Source: COE1 sp910588595
Lineage (GTDB): Bacteria; Bacillota; Clostridia; Lachnospirales; Lachnospiraceae
Direction of reading: 5' to 3'
DNA: 34,122 bases
Assembly: GCA_948957135.1 (NCBI GenBank)
Contig: CARDBT010000047.1
Span: 1 to 34,122, forward strand
Part shown: piece by piece, positions 7,414 through 15,754 of the stretch
Layout of the letters: every line of letters starts with the position of its first letter
Numbering within the stretch: position 1 is the stretch's first letter
Notes under the pieces: generated by a model
Seen by the model: only the letters and a program-made list of their open reading frames with translations
The model's database searches: none
Told to the model about the DNA's origin: nothing
Position numbers and translations under genes: made by a program

Positions 7414-7971
7414 CTATTCGTTGATTCCCTTTCGATACTCGGCAAGTTCCTTCTGAAACGCCTCTGTCTTGTGATACCCACAGGAAAACATTTCGGGGCA
7501 GAATCCTCTGTATATGCACTCTTTTACCATACAGCCTGCAAGCTCCGGTTCGGTCTTTGCGATCTCCTCCTTGACGAGCTGCCACGCTTCCCGCGTCTCC
7601 TGGCTGGCACAGCTGCACAGACGCTTGCGGCTGATATTGATCAATGCCTGTGCATCCGCCTCACATGCATGATTGACCAACGCCCCCTGCGGCAGTTCAT
7701 CCCGGTCGACTCCCGTCCGGTCGCTCCGCTGCGTCGATACCCAGTGCTCGATCCCGATCTTGTGCCGCACCATATGGACGCTTACCCACGATTTCAGGTC
7801 CTTCCACCGCCAATAAAACCGCATGCGCCTGATCGGGGAATGCTCCGACAGGATCAGCCGCCTCTTCCACTCGGTATCGGGGTATTTTCCCGTTGTCTTA
7901 TTGATCGTATTCATGGCAGAATCCTTGATATCCTGCCAGTTATCGTCATGTTTAAATAAATCGATATACAT
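7414..7971 (-). CDS. ThyX-like protein (FAD-dependent thymidylate synthase family), divergent
   Basis: This is a 185-residue protein. Residues 69-79 read RHK followed by seven residues and serine, matching the ThyX signature RHR-x7-S with lysine in the third position; TQRSDR follows. The family uses FAD, NADPH and methylene-folate to make dTMP. The protein is shorter than canonical ThyX (about 220-250) and has a cysteine-rich C-terminal half: a CSC motif near residue 110, then GCMVKECIYRGFCPE and a final CG. That suggests a metal or Fe-S site not found in classical ThyX. Family membership is likely; activity as a thymidylate synthase is unproven. It ends the hemW-csoR-DUF3783 operon, starting 7 bases after DUF3783. 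Confidence 0.72.
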   Translation of the reverse strand: MYIDLFKHDDNWQDIKDSAMNTINKTTGKYPDTEWKRRLILSEHSPIRRMRFYWRWKDLKSWVSVHMVRHKIGIEHWVSTQRSDRTGVDRDELPQGALVNHACEADAQALINISRKRLCSCASQETREAWQLVKEEIAKTEPELAGCMVKECIYRGFCPEMFSCGYHKTEAFQKELAEYRKGINE

Positions 7972-7978
7972 TTTGTGC

Positions 7979-8413
7979 CTACTCCTTTTCCTTCTTTGCC
8001 GCCGAAAGCCTCTTGACAGTCCTCTCGATCTGTGCTCTCTCAGAAGAAAGCTCCCTGATCAGATGATATAGTGTCCAGTTGATGTTTTTCGGTGTCACGA
8101 CTGCCTTGAGGTCTGTCGGCGTAAGTCCTATTTTCTTGTATGAAAATAAGAACTCATCCAGCTTTTTGTCCGCTATTCCTGAAAAAATAATGATCTCCGG
8201 CATACAGAATAGTACGGGGGCTTTCTCCTCCCCCGACAAGTCAGGCGGTGCGATGCCCTTCAATCCGGCAAGCGTTCCTACCCGTGTATTCAGATCAGAC
8301 GGTTTGAGCTGCTTTGTCGCAAAGGTCATACTCATGCCGAGGACCTCCATCTGTATCTTTTTGTTTTCGTCCTGCACATAGTACAAAATCGTGCTTTTCT
8401 GTGTCTCCTTCAT
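7979..8413 (-). CDS. DUF3783 domain protein
   Basis: This is a 144-residue soluble protein of a Clostridia-wide family with no assigned role. A compact alpha/beta part (about 65-115) with EEKAPVLFCMPEIIIFSG and LTPTDLKAVVTPKNINW matches DUF3783 as I remember it. The N-terminal third predicts as beta strands and the C-terminus as a basic helix. An AGGAAAGG site lies upstream, somewhat distant (about 13 bases). It is packed between the csoR-like gene (19 bases) and the ThyX-like gene (7 bases), so it is probably co-translated with them. Confidence 0.75.
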   Translation of the reverse strand: MKETQKSTILYYVQDENKKIQMEVLGMSMTFATKQLKPSDLNTRVGTLAGLKGIAPPDLSGEEKAPVLFCMPEIIIFSGIADKKLDEFLFSYKKIGLTPTDLKAVVTPKNINWTLYHLIRELSSERAQIERTVKRLSAAKKEKE

Positions 8414-8432
8414 ATAGTGTGACCAGCCTTTC

Positions 8433-8741
8433 CTACAAAAATTTGTCGATGGCGTTTTTCAGCTCCTCAATCGACTCTGTGTCGTTCTCTCGCACCGCAT
8501 CCACAATGCAATGATCTATATGATCTTTTAAGATCACCCGGCTCACGCTGCTGATTGCCGACTTTACTGCCGCCAGCTGTATCAACACCTCGCTGCAGTC
8601 CCTGCCATTTTCCACCATCGACTTTACTGATTCCATATGACCTATGATCTTAGACATTCTGTTCAGTACTGCCTTGGTCTCCTTGTGGGTGTGCGCGTGG
8701 GAATGCCCATGTGTCATTCCTTTTCGATCTCTGTCCTCCAT
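8433..8741 (-). CDS. CsoR/FrmR-family metal-sensing repressor
   Basis: This is a 102-residue all-helical DNA-binding protein of the DUF156 family. The Cu(I) ligand pattern is intact: cysteine in GRDC, histidine 25 residues later, and cysteine 4 after that in DHIDHC, the same spacing as C36/H61/C65 of CsoR. A histidine-rich N-terminal tail (HGHSHAHTH) adds a possible extra metal site. No copper exporter, chaperone or characteristic G-tract operator is visible nearby, so the target is unknown. The start is ambiguous: this ATG has GGGAG 11 bases upstream, and an in-frame ATG at 8759 is possible. Confidence 0.88.
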   Translation of the reverse strand: MEDRDRKGMTHGHSHAHTHKETKAVLNRMSKIIGHMESVKSMVENGRDCSEVLIQLAAVKSAISSVSRVILKDHIDHCIVDAVRENDTESIEELKNAIDKFL

Positions 8742-8812
8742 AATTTGATCAACTCCCATTCATCCGCTTCGGCTTGCTCCCAGAGCATGTTCTTCGTTTC
8801 TGCACAAATCTC

Positions 8813-9994
8813 CTACAACAGAAAATCTGCCAACACCATATTGCTGACATCGATCCCCGCCTCCGTCAAACATACATAGTCATCCTTTCGTGTCAGCATT
8901 CCCTGCTTTTCCCACTTGCGCAAAACATCCCCATAAATATCACTCATCTCCACACCAAAGCTTTCAGCAAATTCCAGTTGGGACACACCACTCATCATGC
9001 GCAGTCCCAGAAACATATATTCCTCCATACGGTCATTTTTTGAAAGCTTTTGCACATCCTCCAATACCTTCTCTTTTCCCATGGTATGCTGATCTCCGAC
9101 AACACTGTCCCCTGCAAAGGCGCATAGGTACTGCTCCATATCAGCTGTATTTTTCCAGCGGACATGATTCACCATGGAAGCAGCCCCCAGGCCAAAACCA
9201 ACGTAATCTGTAGTATGTCTTACTCCGCGCTGCCAATAGATACGATTATGCCTGCATTCATATCCCTCTTTTGCATAATTTGATATCTCATAGCGTTGAT
9301 AACCTTCTCTTTCCAGTATGCGCCTGGTCGCCTGGTACATCAGCCTGTCCTCATTTTCATCGGGCAATGGTGGATATTCATCCAGTCTGTCATGCAGGCG
9401 TGTGCCCTCCTCGATCATCAGACTGTAGGCTGATATGTGCTCTGGCTGCAGCGCTGCCACCTTTTCGAGTGTACGGATCCAGCTTTGCATATGCTGCCCC
9501 GGCAATGCCGACATCAGATCGACATTGATATTCACAAAACCTGCGTTTCTTGCCAAACGATATGTCCGCAGAAAATCTTCGTACGTATGAATGCGGCCCA
9601 GCAGCTTTAACTCCGCATTATCCGCAGACTGCAGCCCCAAACTCAGTCTGTTTATCCCTGTTTTTTTCAATCTCAACAGCTTGTCCGCATCCGCTGTTCC
9701 CGGATTCATTTCCATGGTCATCTCTGCAGTATCGTTTATCCGATAGTACTTCCTCAGACATCCCAAAATCTCTGCGATCCCTTCCGCATCCAATATGGAC
9801 GGCGTACCTCCTCCGAAAAAAACAGTCTGGACCTCATACCCGGCATATTGCCCAGACTTCTGTGCGATCTCCCTGCGCAGCGCTGCCACATACTCCTGCT
9901 GCCGCTGTCCTGACGCCGGTGCGGACAGAAAGTCACAGTAGACACATTTCTGGACACAGAAAGGAATGTGAATGTACACTCCTATTGAACGCAA
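8813..9994 (-). CDS. hemW: HemW-type radical SAM protein
   Basis: This is a 393-residue radical SAM protein of the HemW (coproporphyrinogen oxidase-like) family. The cluster motif C13-x3-C17-x2-C20 in PFCVQKCVYCDF holds the [4Fe-4S] cluster, and GGGTPS follows near residue 60. The C-terminal HemW domain includes EYMFLGLRMMSGVS. HemW proteins are heme chaperones or act on heme, and do not make coproporphyrinogen oxidation products. The initiation codon appears to be TTG, with a GGGAAGGGG site about 10 bases upstream; an ATG nearby is out of frame. It follows the NSS transporter gene by 56 bases and is followed by csoR. Confidence 0.93.
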   Translation of the reverse strand: MRSIGVYIHIPFCVQKCVYCDFLSAPASGQRQQEYVAALRREIAQKSGQYAGYEVQTVFFGGGTPSILDAEGIAEILGCLRKYYRINDTAEMTMEMNPGTADADKLLRLKKTGINRLSLGLQSADNAELKLLGRIHTYEDFLRTYRLARNAGFVNINVDLMSALPGQHMQSWIRTLEKVAALQPEHISAYSLMIEEGTRLHDRLDEYPPLPDENEDRLMYQATRRILEREGYQRYEISNYAKEGYECRHNRIYWQRGVRHTTDYVGFGLGAASMVNHVRWKNTADMEQYLCAFAGDSVVGDQHTMGKEKVLEDVQKLSKNDRMEEYMFLGLRMMSGVSQLEFAESFGVEMSDIYGDVLRKWEKQGMLTRKDDYVCLTEAGIDVSNMVLADFLL

Positions 9995-10050
9995 TCATTT
10001 CACACCCCTTCCCTGTACAGCTCTGTTTATTCAAAGCCAATTCTAAAATT

Positions 10051-11457
10051 CTATATTATTGTCAATATCCCCAATGATTTCAACAGTAAGATCACCAAAA
10101 GTACTGGTGCGATGAATCTGATCATCACAATATACAGATGCTTTCTGCCAAACTTGCTGCCGGACTTCTCCACTTCATCGATAACAGTCTCCGGTTTTAA
10201 CACCCAGCCGATCAAAATGCATGTTCCGATCGCGACTAATGGCATCAGGAAATTATTACTGATATAATCCATAATGTCCAGGATCTGTGCTACCGCTCCG
10301 TTTGGCAGCTTAACCTCAAAGTATAGCTTGTTGTACCCCAGACACACAAACAAGCCGCCGACAAGGGCGATACCTGTCTCGACCGCAGCCGCCTTTGTCC
10401 GCGTCATATGAAACTTGTCCATAAAACTGGACACCACCGCCTCCATAACGGACACAGCGCTCGTCAGCGCTGCGAACAATACCATTGCAAAGAACAGGCA
10501 GCCTACCAGATTGCCGATCCTTCCCATCGATGCAAATACTTTCGGCAGTGATACAAACATCAGACTCGGTCCTGATGCTGCCATTCCTTCTCTTCCCATG
10601 AAAGTATATACCGCCGGGATGATCATGACCCCCGCCAGGAACGCCACCGCCGTATCAAACAATTCGATCTGGTTGATCGATCTGACCAGATTGGCGTCAT
10701 CCCTGACATAAGAGCCATATGCAACCATGATCCCCATCGCGACACTGAGACTGAAAAACAGTTGTCCCATCGCGTCCAGAAGTACTGTGAAAAATCCTTT
10801 CACTGTCATTCCGCTAAGATCCGGGATCACATAGATCCGAAATCCTTCCATCCCGGTCCTTGTCACGCCCGATTCATCCTTGTACTGGATCGTCAAGGAG
10901 AAGACTGCGATCCCCACCACCAACAGCAGCAGCACAGGCATCAGAACCTTAGAGGACGATTCAATCCCCTTGTTGATCCCGCGGAATACGATAAACGCCA
11001 CCATGAACATAAATACAGCCATCAGCGCGATCGGCTGCCATGAGCCAGTGATAAACCCCGTAAAATAGCCGTCCTCGGATGCTGCTATGCCGCTTCCTGT
11101 CAGAAATGCCAGAAAATATTTTACCACCCAGCCGCCGATCACACAGTAATACGGCAGGATAATGACTGGCACGAGACATGCGAGCACGCCTAGAAAGCCC
11201 CACTTAGGCTGCAATCTGGCATACGCTGTCAGCGGGCTTTGTTTTGTTTTTCTCCCTATAGCGATCTCTGTGGTCAACAGCGTAAAGCCGAATGTAAGTG
11301 CCAGTATCAGATAGATCACCAGATACAGTCCGCCGCCGTCCTTTGCCGCCAGATACGGGAAGCGCCATATGTTCCCCAAGCCGACTGCGCTTCCTGCCGC
11401 TGTCAGTACAAAGCCGATCGAACCTGAAAATGAATTTCTATTTTTTTCTTTTTTCAT
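10051..11457 (-). CDS. Sodium-dependent transporter, NSS/SNF family
   Basis: This is a 468-residue secondary transporter with 11-12 membrane helices. The signature of helix 1, GSAVGLGNIWRFPYLAAKDG (residues about 17-36), holds the unwound sodium and substrate site typical of LeuT/MhsT relatives. Segments such as LSVAMGIMVAYGSYV (helix 6) also fit. The family takes up amino acids using sodium; the substrate cannot be read. The gene lies 36 bases after the unknown 200-residue gene and 56 before hemW. Only weak spacing is seen between its GGAGGGGGG site and the ATG. Confidence 0.95.
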   Translation of the reverse strand: MKKEKNRNSFSGSIGFVLTAAGSAVGLGNIWRFPYLAAKDGGGLYLVIYLILALTFGFTLLTTEIAIGRKTKQSPLTAYARLQPKWGFLGVLACLVPVIILPYYCVIGGWVVKYFLAFLTGSGIAASEDGYFTGFITGSWQPIALMAVFMFMVAFIVFRGINKGIESSSKVLMPVLLLLVVGIAVFSLTIQYKDESGVTRTGMEGFRIYVIPDLSGMTVKGFFTVLLDAMGQLFFSLSVAMGIMVAYGSYVRDDANLVRSINQIELFDTAVAFLAGVMIIPAVYTFMGREGMAASGPSLMFVSLPKVFASMGRIGNLVGCLFFAMVLFAALTSAVSVMEAVVSSFMDKFHMTRTKAAAVETGIALVGGLFVCLGYNKLYFEVKLPNGAVAQILDIMDYISNNFLMPLVAIGTCILIGWVLKPETVIDEVEKSGSKFGRKHLYIVMIRFIAPVLLVILLLKSLGILTII

Positions 11458-11493
11458 GATCTACAAGGGAAATCCCCCCTCCCCCTTCCATTA

Positions 11494-12096
11494 TTACTCG
11501 CACTCCTCGCCAAAATCGTACGGATATCCCAGCTTCCGCATAAAATCAGCCATCTGCCAGTCTTCATATCCAAACTCATCATCCTCATAAGCCTTTACGT
11601 CCATCGTATCTTCTGACCAGCGCACAAGGTATTTCTCAATAGAAGCCTGCTCTACATGAAAATACGATGCAATGATCTGCGCATTCCCCTCTGACTTCTT
11701 CAGATCTTCCTCAGACACTTGATCAAAATAATCCGGTACCGGATTGAACTGGTCAGTGAACGCCCCCTTATCGTACAGTTCATACCCCCAGTAATCCCCG
11801 TCATATATATACAAAAGCAAAACTACCTTCCCAGACTCTCCGGACACCACTTTTGCCAGTGAATCATAACCGATGCAGCTGTCATTGATCAAAATACTAA
11901 CACCGCCAGCAGACTCCACATACTGACATTCATCCGGAATCAGCTCCGAGATGATAATGTCCTCATCCACTATGGGCTCTCCGCTTTCCAACGCATCAAA
12001 TGAGCATGAATACTTTTCCGCAACTGTCTCTACCGCAGCCCTTGCCTCCGCTTCCTTACACCCTGGCATGACCAGGACCTGTAAAAATAATCCCAT
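11494..12096 (-). CDS. Acidic protein of unknown function
   Basis: This is a 200-residue acidic, soluble protein that I do not recognise. The N-terminal half (1-95) alternates strands and helices (MGLFLQVLVMPGCKEAEARA, VVLLLYIYDGDYWGYELYD); the C-terminal half (115-200) is helical and very acidic, ending in GYEDWQMADFMRKLGYPYDF. The shape resembles small immunity-type or housekeeping proteins of unknown role, but that is a guess. The start is the ATG with GGAGG 8 bases upstream; that GGAGG includes an earlier in-frame ATG. It heads the probable operon with the NSS transporter and hemW. Confidence 0.78.
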   Translation of the reverse strand: MGLFLQVLVMPGCKEAEARAAVETVAEKYSCSFDALESGEPIVDEDIIISELIPDECQYVESAGGVSILINDSCIGYDSLAKVVSGESGKVVLLLYIYDGDYWGYELYDKGAFTDQFNPVPDYFDQVSEEDLKKSEGNAQIIASYFHVEQASIEKYLVRWSEDTMDVKAYEDDEFGYEDWQMADFMRKLGYPYDFGEECE

Positions 12097-12167
12097 CTTA
12101 AATTCCTCCATCTTGTGTTTTTCTGCCTGTCCGCCCCATGCGGTAATCTGACAGCACAGCTGTTATA

Positions 12168-12196
12168 AGTATACTCTCAGTCACGCCATCTGTAAA
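12168..12196 (-). promoter_or_regulatory. Promoter of the 11494-12096 gene and downstream operon
   Basis: On the minus strand, -35 TTTACA (12191-12196), a 17-base spacer and -10 TATACT (12168-12173) precede the unknown acidic protein gene. Since later gaps down to 7414 are short, this may serve the whole transporter-hemW-csoR-ThyX run. Confidence 0.7.
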
Positions 12197-12263
12197 TCAC
12201 TTTTTCCTTATAAGCCAGATGGATCATTTGTTCGTTTGATCCTGACGAGTTAGCGGTGTGGGT

Positions 12264-12289
12264 AAAAGGCAGTTTTACGCGCAACTGCC
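12264..12289 (-). terminator. Intrinsic terminator overlapping the ABC gene stop
   Basis: On the minus strand GGCAGTT (12283-12289), an 8-base loop and AACTGCC (12268-12274) form a 7-bp stem, followed by TTTT (12264-12267). The ABC exporter's TAA stop (12275-12277) lies in the loop, so the terminator is embedded in the end of the coding sequence. Confidence 0.72.
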
Positions 12290-13867
12290 CAGCTCATACA
12301 CCCTCGTAAAGCGTTTCTTCCGCTCTTTGGACAGATGATGACTGATCAATATCAGCGTCAGATCCGGATTGGAAAGCAGATTCTCTTCGACAATATCCGC
12401 GTTTGTCTGATCCAGGGCGCTGGTCCCCTCATCGACCAGAAGGATCTGACAACCATGGATCAGAGCCCTCGCGATGGCAACACGCTGCTTCTGGCCGCCC
12501 GAAAGGAAACTTCCGTTCTCACCAACTACCGTGTCCAGTCCATCAGGCATATCCCCCAGATCCGAAGAAGGCGCACTGTTTCTCACTGCCTCTGCAATCT
12601 GTACATCAGTGAAATCGTCACCGAGGGTTATGTTATCCCGGATCGTGGAATTAAAGAGGTATACGTCCTGTTCAATGTAGCTGATCTGCTGCTGTGTCTG
12701 CTCCACACTCAGTTCCCTAGCGTTTCTGCCGCCAAACAGGATCGTTCCCCCGTAATTGGGCAGCCAGCCGAGCAGGAGCTTTAAGAGTGTTGACTTGCCG
12801 CAGCCAGACGGTCCGGTCAACGCGTATTTGCCGCCTTTTTGGACATCAAGAGATACCTTTTGCAGAACCTGCTTTTCCCCGTAATTGTATGTGATGTTTT
12901 CCATTGTAACAGGCAGGATCGGCACATATTCATAATCGGTCTGATGATAGCTGTGTTCTGTGATCTTGTCAAAATAAGGTTTCGATGCAATTATAGACAA
13001 CCTGATCGCAGCCAGATTTCCGAGAGCGCTGCTCAGTCTGCCAATGATGTTGCCCGTACCCAGCATTGTGCCGGGAAAAACAACACCTATGAATACAAGC
13101 CATCCCAGCCACACATGCGCCAGTATCTGACACACCAGATTTGCACAATTGACAACAGCATACGTAACACCTTTTGTGGCATTGAGTCTGAACTTGGGTT
13201 TTTCAATACCGTCGCTTCCCTCACTGATCCCGCTGACAAAGCGCTCCTTTTTCCCGAACAGGCTCAACACATCAAAACCTTCTGATATATCTTTGATGTG
13301 ATTGAGACCTTCTGTCTGTTCGATCGTGCAGGCTGAGCCGAGCGCCGACATTTTTTTGTCGAATATTTTGGGAACTGTGGTCATCAGCAGTGCATTGATG
13401 ACTGCAGCGACGAGAAAGGTCCAGTGCACTGTGATCAGTGCGATAATGCTCAAAATAATACTGACTGTACATTCCACACACTGATAAAAGGAGCTCCATG
13501 CAAGGTTTTCGATCCTCTCAACATCATTCGAGAACTGGGAGATCAATTCTCCTGTATCCATTTTGTGGAATTCCTCGTGTTTTTTTGCCGTCATTGTGAC
13601 GGCAATATCCCTGCGCACATCGTTATTCATGTATCTGATCGCCTTCGATTCAAAATACCCCTCCAGCCCAATGAACAGGAAGTTGAGAATCCAGCAGCAC
13701 AACTTCATCAAAGCGATCACCAAAAACTTGCCCCAGTTCAATTCAATAATACTTTGAAGTCCCTGCATGGTAAGCAGATTAACGCTGATCTGCAACATAA
13801 CACATACAATCGTTATCACGATCGTCATGAGATTGCATTTCCATTCTTTACAGATATAATAAAGCAT
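12275..13867 (-). CDS. ABC exporter half-transporter (fused permease-ATPase)
   Basis: This is a 530-residue type-IV ABC half-transporter. The membrane domain (1-300) has about six helices, and a coupling region DTGELISQFSNDVERIE is visible near 105-120. The ATPase has Walker A GPSGCGKST (352-360), signature LSGGQKQR (455-462) and Walker B ILLVDE (475-480), with the switch histidine in LISHH. The start is the ATG with GGAGAGGAG upstream, 16 bases after the sigma-like gene stop; a longer in-frame start overlaps that gene and is less likely. No partner half or substrate peptide is visible, so a homodimeric exporter of unknown cargo is likely. It ends with an intrinsic terminator. Confidence 0.95.
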   Translation of the reverse strand: MLYYICKEWKCNLMTIVITIVCVMLQISVNLLTMQGLQSIIELNWGKFLVIALMKLCCWILNFLFIGLEGYFESKAIRYMNNDVRRDIAVTMTAKKHEEFHKMDTGELISQFSNDVERIENLAWSSFYQCVECTVSIILSIIALITVHWTFLVAAVINALLMTTVPKIFDKKMSALGSACTIEQTEGLNHIKDISEGFDVLSLFGKKERFVSGISEGSDGIEKPKFRLNATKGVTYAVVNCANLVCQILAHVWLGWLVFIGVVFPGTMLGTGNIIGRLSSALGNLAAIRLSIIASKPYFDKITEHSYHQTDYEYVPILPVTMENITYNYGEKQVLQKVSLDVQKGGKYALTGPSGCGKSTLLKLLLGWLPNYGGTILFGGRNARELSVEQTQQQISYIEQDVYLFNSTIRDNITLGDDFTDVQIAEAVRNSAPSSDLGDMPDGLDTVVGENGSFLSGGQKQRVAIARALIHGCQILLVDEGTSALDQTNADIVEENLLSNPDLTLILISHHLSKERKKRFTRVYELGSCA

Positions 13868-13883
13868 ATTTGCTCCTCTCCGG

Positions 13884-15512
13884 CTATCTCGCCACACTCA
13901 TCCAGCAGCCTTCTGCGCCAAGCCCATCCTCTGGCGGGATCAGGACACCTCTTTCGATCAGAGTCTCCACAACATTATCCAGCACAGATCCACTTGCCAA
14001 GATATTAAAAAATTTCCACTCCGCAAGCAGATATTCCGGCACTGTTCTGCGGATCATATCGGCGATCCTCCCCGCAACATTCTCTGCTTCCCTGTCAAAA
14101 CAGCCATCATTCAGTTTCTTGCTCAACTCAAACAGTCGATCCTGATCCTTTATATCGCTGACAAGGATCTTCGTATAAAGCATCTCACCCTCCCTGTACA
14201 GATAACCGCAGTCGATCGCCTTCGCGGCATGTTCCTTCTCAGACTCCGAAAGCTGACGGAGTGCGAGTCCGTTGATCGCGCGCAGTGCTAATTGGATCTG
14301 TGGATCCATCGCAGCACTTAGGTCACAGCGGAAATGCTGTCTGATTCGTGTGATATTGATATTTTCCAGATAAATTTTTCTATATCCACATACATTTCCT
14401 GCCTTAACAACATCCCATCCACTGTTATACTTTTTCCCGTTACAAACATATCCAAATACGGTAAACTGACGTTTGACACTCCCTGCATCTGCAAAATATT
14501 TCTCACTCAGAACCTTCTCTACACACTCTGAAAATACCTTGGAGATCGTATAGATCTGCTGCCATAAGATCAAGTTCAGATCGATCTTTCTGTTTAAATA
14601 TGGAAAAGAAAGATACTCTTCCTTATTCTTTTCTATAAAAGTACAAATAACCTCACAAATATGGGGAAGCTCTTCCATATAAACTTCATTCGCCTGCCTG
14701 ATCGTCTCGCGGTCGAGCAGAATGAAGTTGATGGCATATTTCCCGTTCTCCAGTTTCCGAAGAAGCCCATATCTGCCATTTTCACCCGCTTCCAGGATCT
14801 CCAGCTCCTCTTCCACATACACTGTCGGCACATTCAATTCATATGCGATCTCCCTCGCGCTCATCGTCTTTTTATGGCAAAGCCAGATAATATGCTTCGT
14901 GAACTGTCTCACACAGACTCCCCGCGGGTCACTCCAGCCGAGATCTCCCGATCCATATAGGACATATTCGATCTGATCAAGCGCTACCGGTCTATTGTAC
15001 ATCTCATTCATGTCGTCTACCTCACTTCTGACTTTTTTCCTCGCTGAAAATAATCTCTGGCGAATGGCTGTCTCGCTTGTACCCTGAAGCTTTGCGATCT
15101 CTGCTGTCGACAATCCATCTATATAGAACAGGATCATTACCTCGCGGTATGCCCTCGTCAGAAAAGCGATCCGTCGATACACTGAACCGAGCAGCTCGTC
15201 GCTGTCGTCCTCCTCCTGCTCCGGCTCGGCGATCATGGAAAATACCACATCCGAATTTCCCTCATAGAATACCGCCAGATGACGCTTCTCGCGATCCAGA
15301 AAATCCGCATACACATTGCGCGCGATCCTCCATATAAATGGATAGAGATTGTCAATGCTGCCATCTGTGTGGGCTGCCTTTACCAGTTCAAAGATGATGT
15401 CTGAACACAGCTCCTGCGCCTCATAACTGTCATTTGTTCTGGCATAACAGAACCCAAAAAGCTTTTCCAGCATCTCGTCATCGATTACCTTCAACAATTC
15501 ATTTTTTTTCAT
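13884..15512 (-). CDS. ECF-type sigma factor with a large C-terminal extension
   Basis: This is a 542-residue protein. Residues about 12-80 are a sigma region 2 domain (PFIWRIARNVYADFLDREKR) and 110-165 a region 4 domain (MILFYIDGLSTAEIAKLQGT, then SETAIRQRLFSARKK). The remaining 375 residues are unlike normal ECF sigma factors (about 160-200 in total). One part near 215-260 (MSAREIAYELNVPTVYVEEE) resembles a winged helix; the end is helical. No anti-sigma gene is present, so the extension may hold the sensor or inhibitor. The gene is 16 bases before the ABC exporter and probably controls it or its own promoter. Its promoter is a standard sigma-A type. Confidence 0.82.
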   Translation of the reverse strand: MKKNELLKVIDDEMLEKLFGFCYARTNDSYEAQELCSDIIFELVKAAHTDGSIDNLYPFIWRIARNVYADFLDREKRHLAVFYEGNSDVVFSMIAEPEQEEDDSDELLGSVYRRIAFLTRAYREVMILFYIDGLSTAEIAKLQGTSETAIRQRLFSARKKVRSEVDDMNEMYNRPVALDQIEYVLYGSGDLGWSDPRGVCVRQFTKHIIWLCHKKTMSAREIAYELNVPTVYVEEELEILEAGENGRYGLLRKLENGKYAINFILLDRETIRQANEVYMEELPHICEVICTFIEKNKEEYLSFPYLNRKIDLNLILWQQIYTISKVFSECVEKVLSEKYFADAGSVKRQFTVFGYVCNGKKYNSGWDVVKAGNVCGYRKIYLENINITRIRQHFRCDLSAAMDPQIQLALRAINGLALRQLSESEKEHAAKAIDCGYLYREGEMLYTKILVSDIKDQDRLFELSKKLNDGCFDREAENVAGRIADMIRRTVPEYLLAEWKFFNILASGSVLDNVVETLIERGVLIPPEDGLGAEGCWMSVAR

Positions 15513-15529
15513 TTTGTTACTCCCAAGTC

Positions 15530-15557
15530 ATTATAAAATGTTCTTATCATTGATCAA
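15530..15557 (-). promoter_or_regulatory. Promoter of the sigma-like gene with palindrome
   Basis: On the minus strand -35 TTGATC (15552-15557), a 16-base spacer and -10 TATAAT (15530-15535) lead to a very short leader before the ATG. The perfect 12-bp palindrome CATTGATCAATG (15548-15559) covers the -35, a possible operator. Confidence 0.6.
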
Positions 15558-15679
15558 TGTTTCCGAACCAGGATCTGGGATTCCTGTTTCTTACCAATAT
15601 AGTCCCCACGTATTTTGGATTGTTAGGTGCCTTTACAAAAATATTTAAAAATAGGAAAACAATCTCTGACAAATTTCAT

Positions 15680-15708
15680 TTGTCACCCTGTCTTAAAAGA
15701 TATATAAT
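15680..15708 (+). promoter_or_regulatory. Promoter of the dehydrogenase gene
   Basis: -35 TTGTCA (15680-15685), a 17-base spacer and a perfect -10 TATAAT (15703-15708) precede the gene at 15755, divergent from the sigma-gene promoter. Confidence 0.78.
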
Positions 15709-15754
15709 AAATATATGCAAATGAATCGATGAGAGAAAGGAAAGATAAACTATC

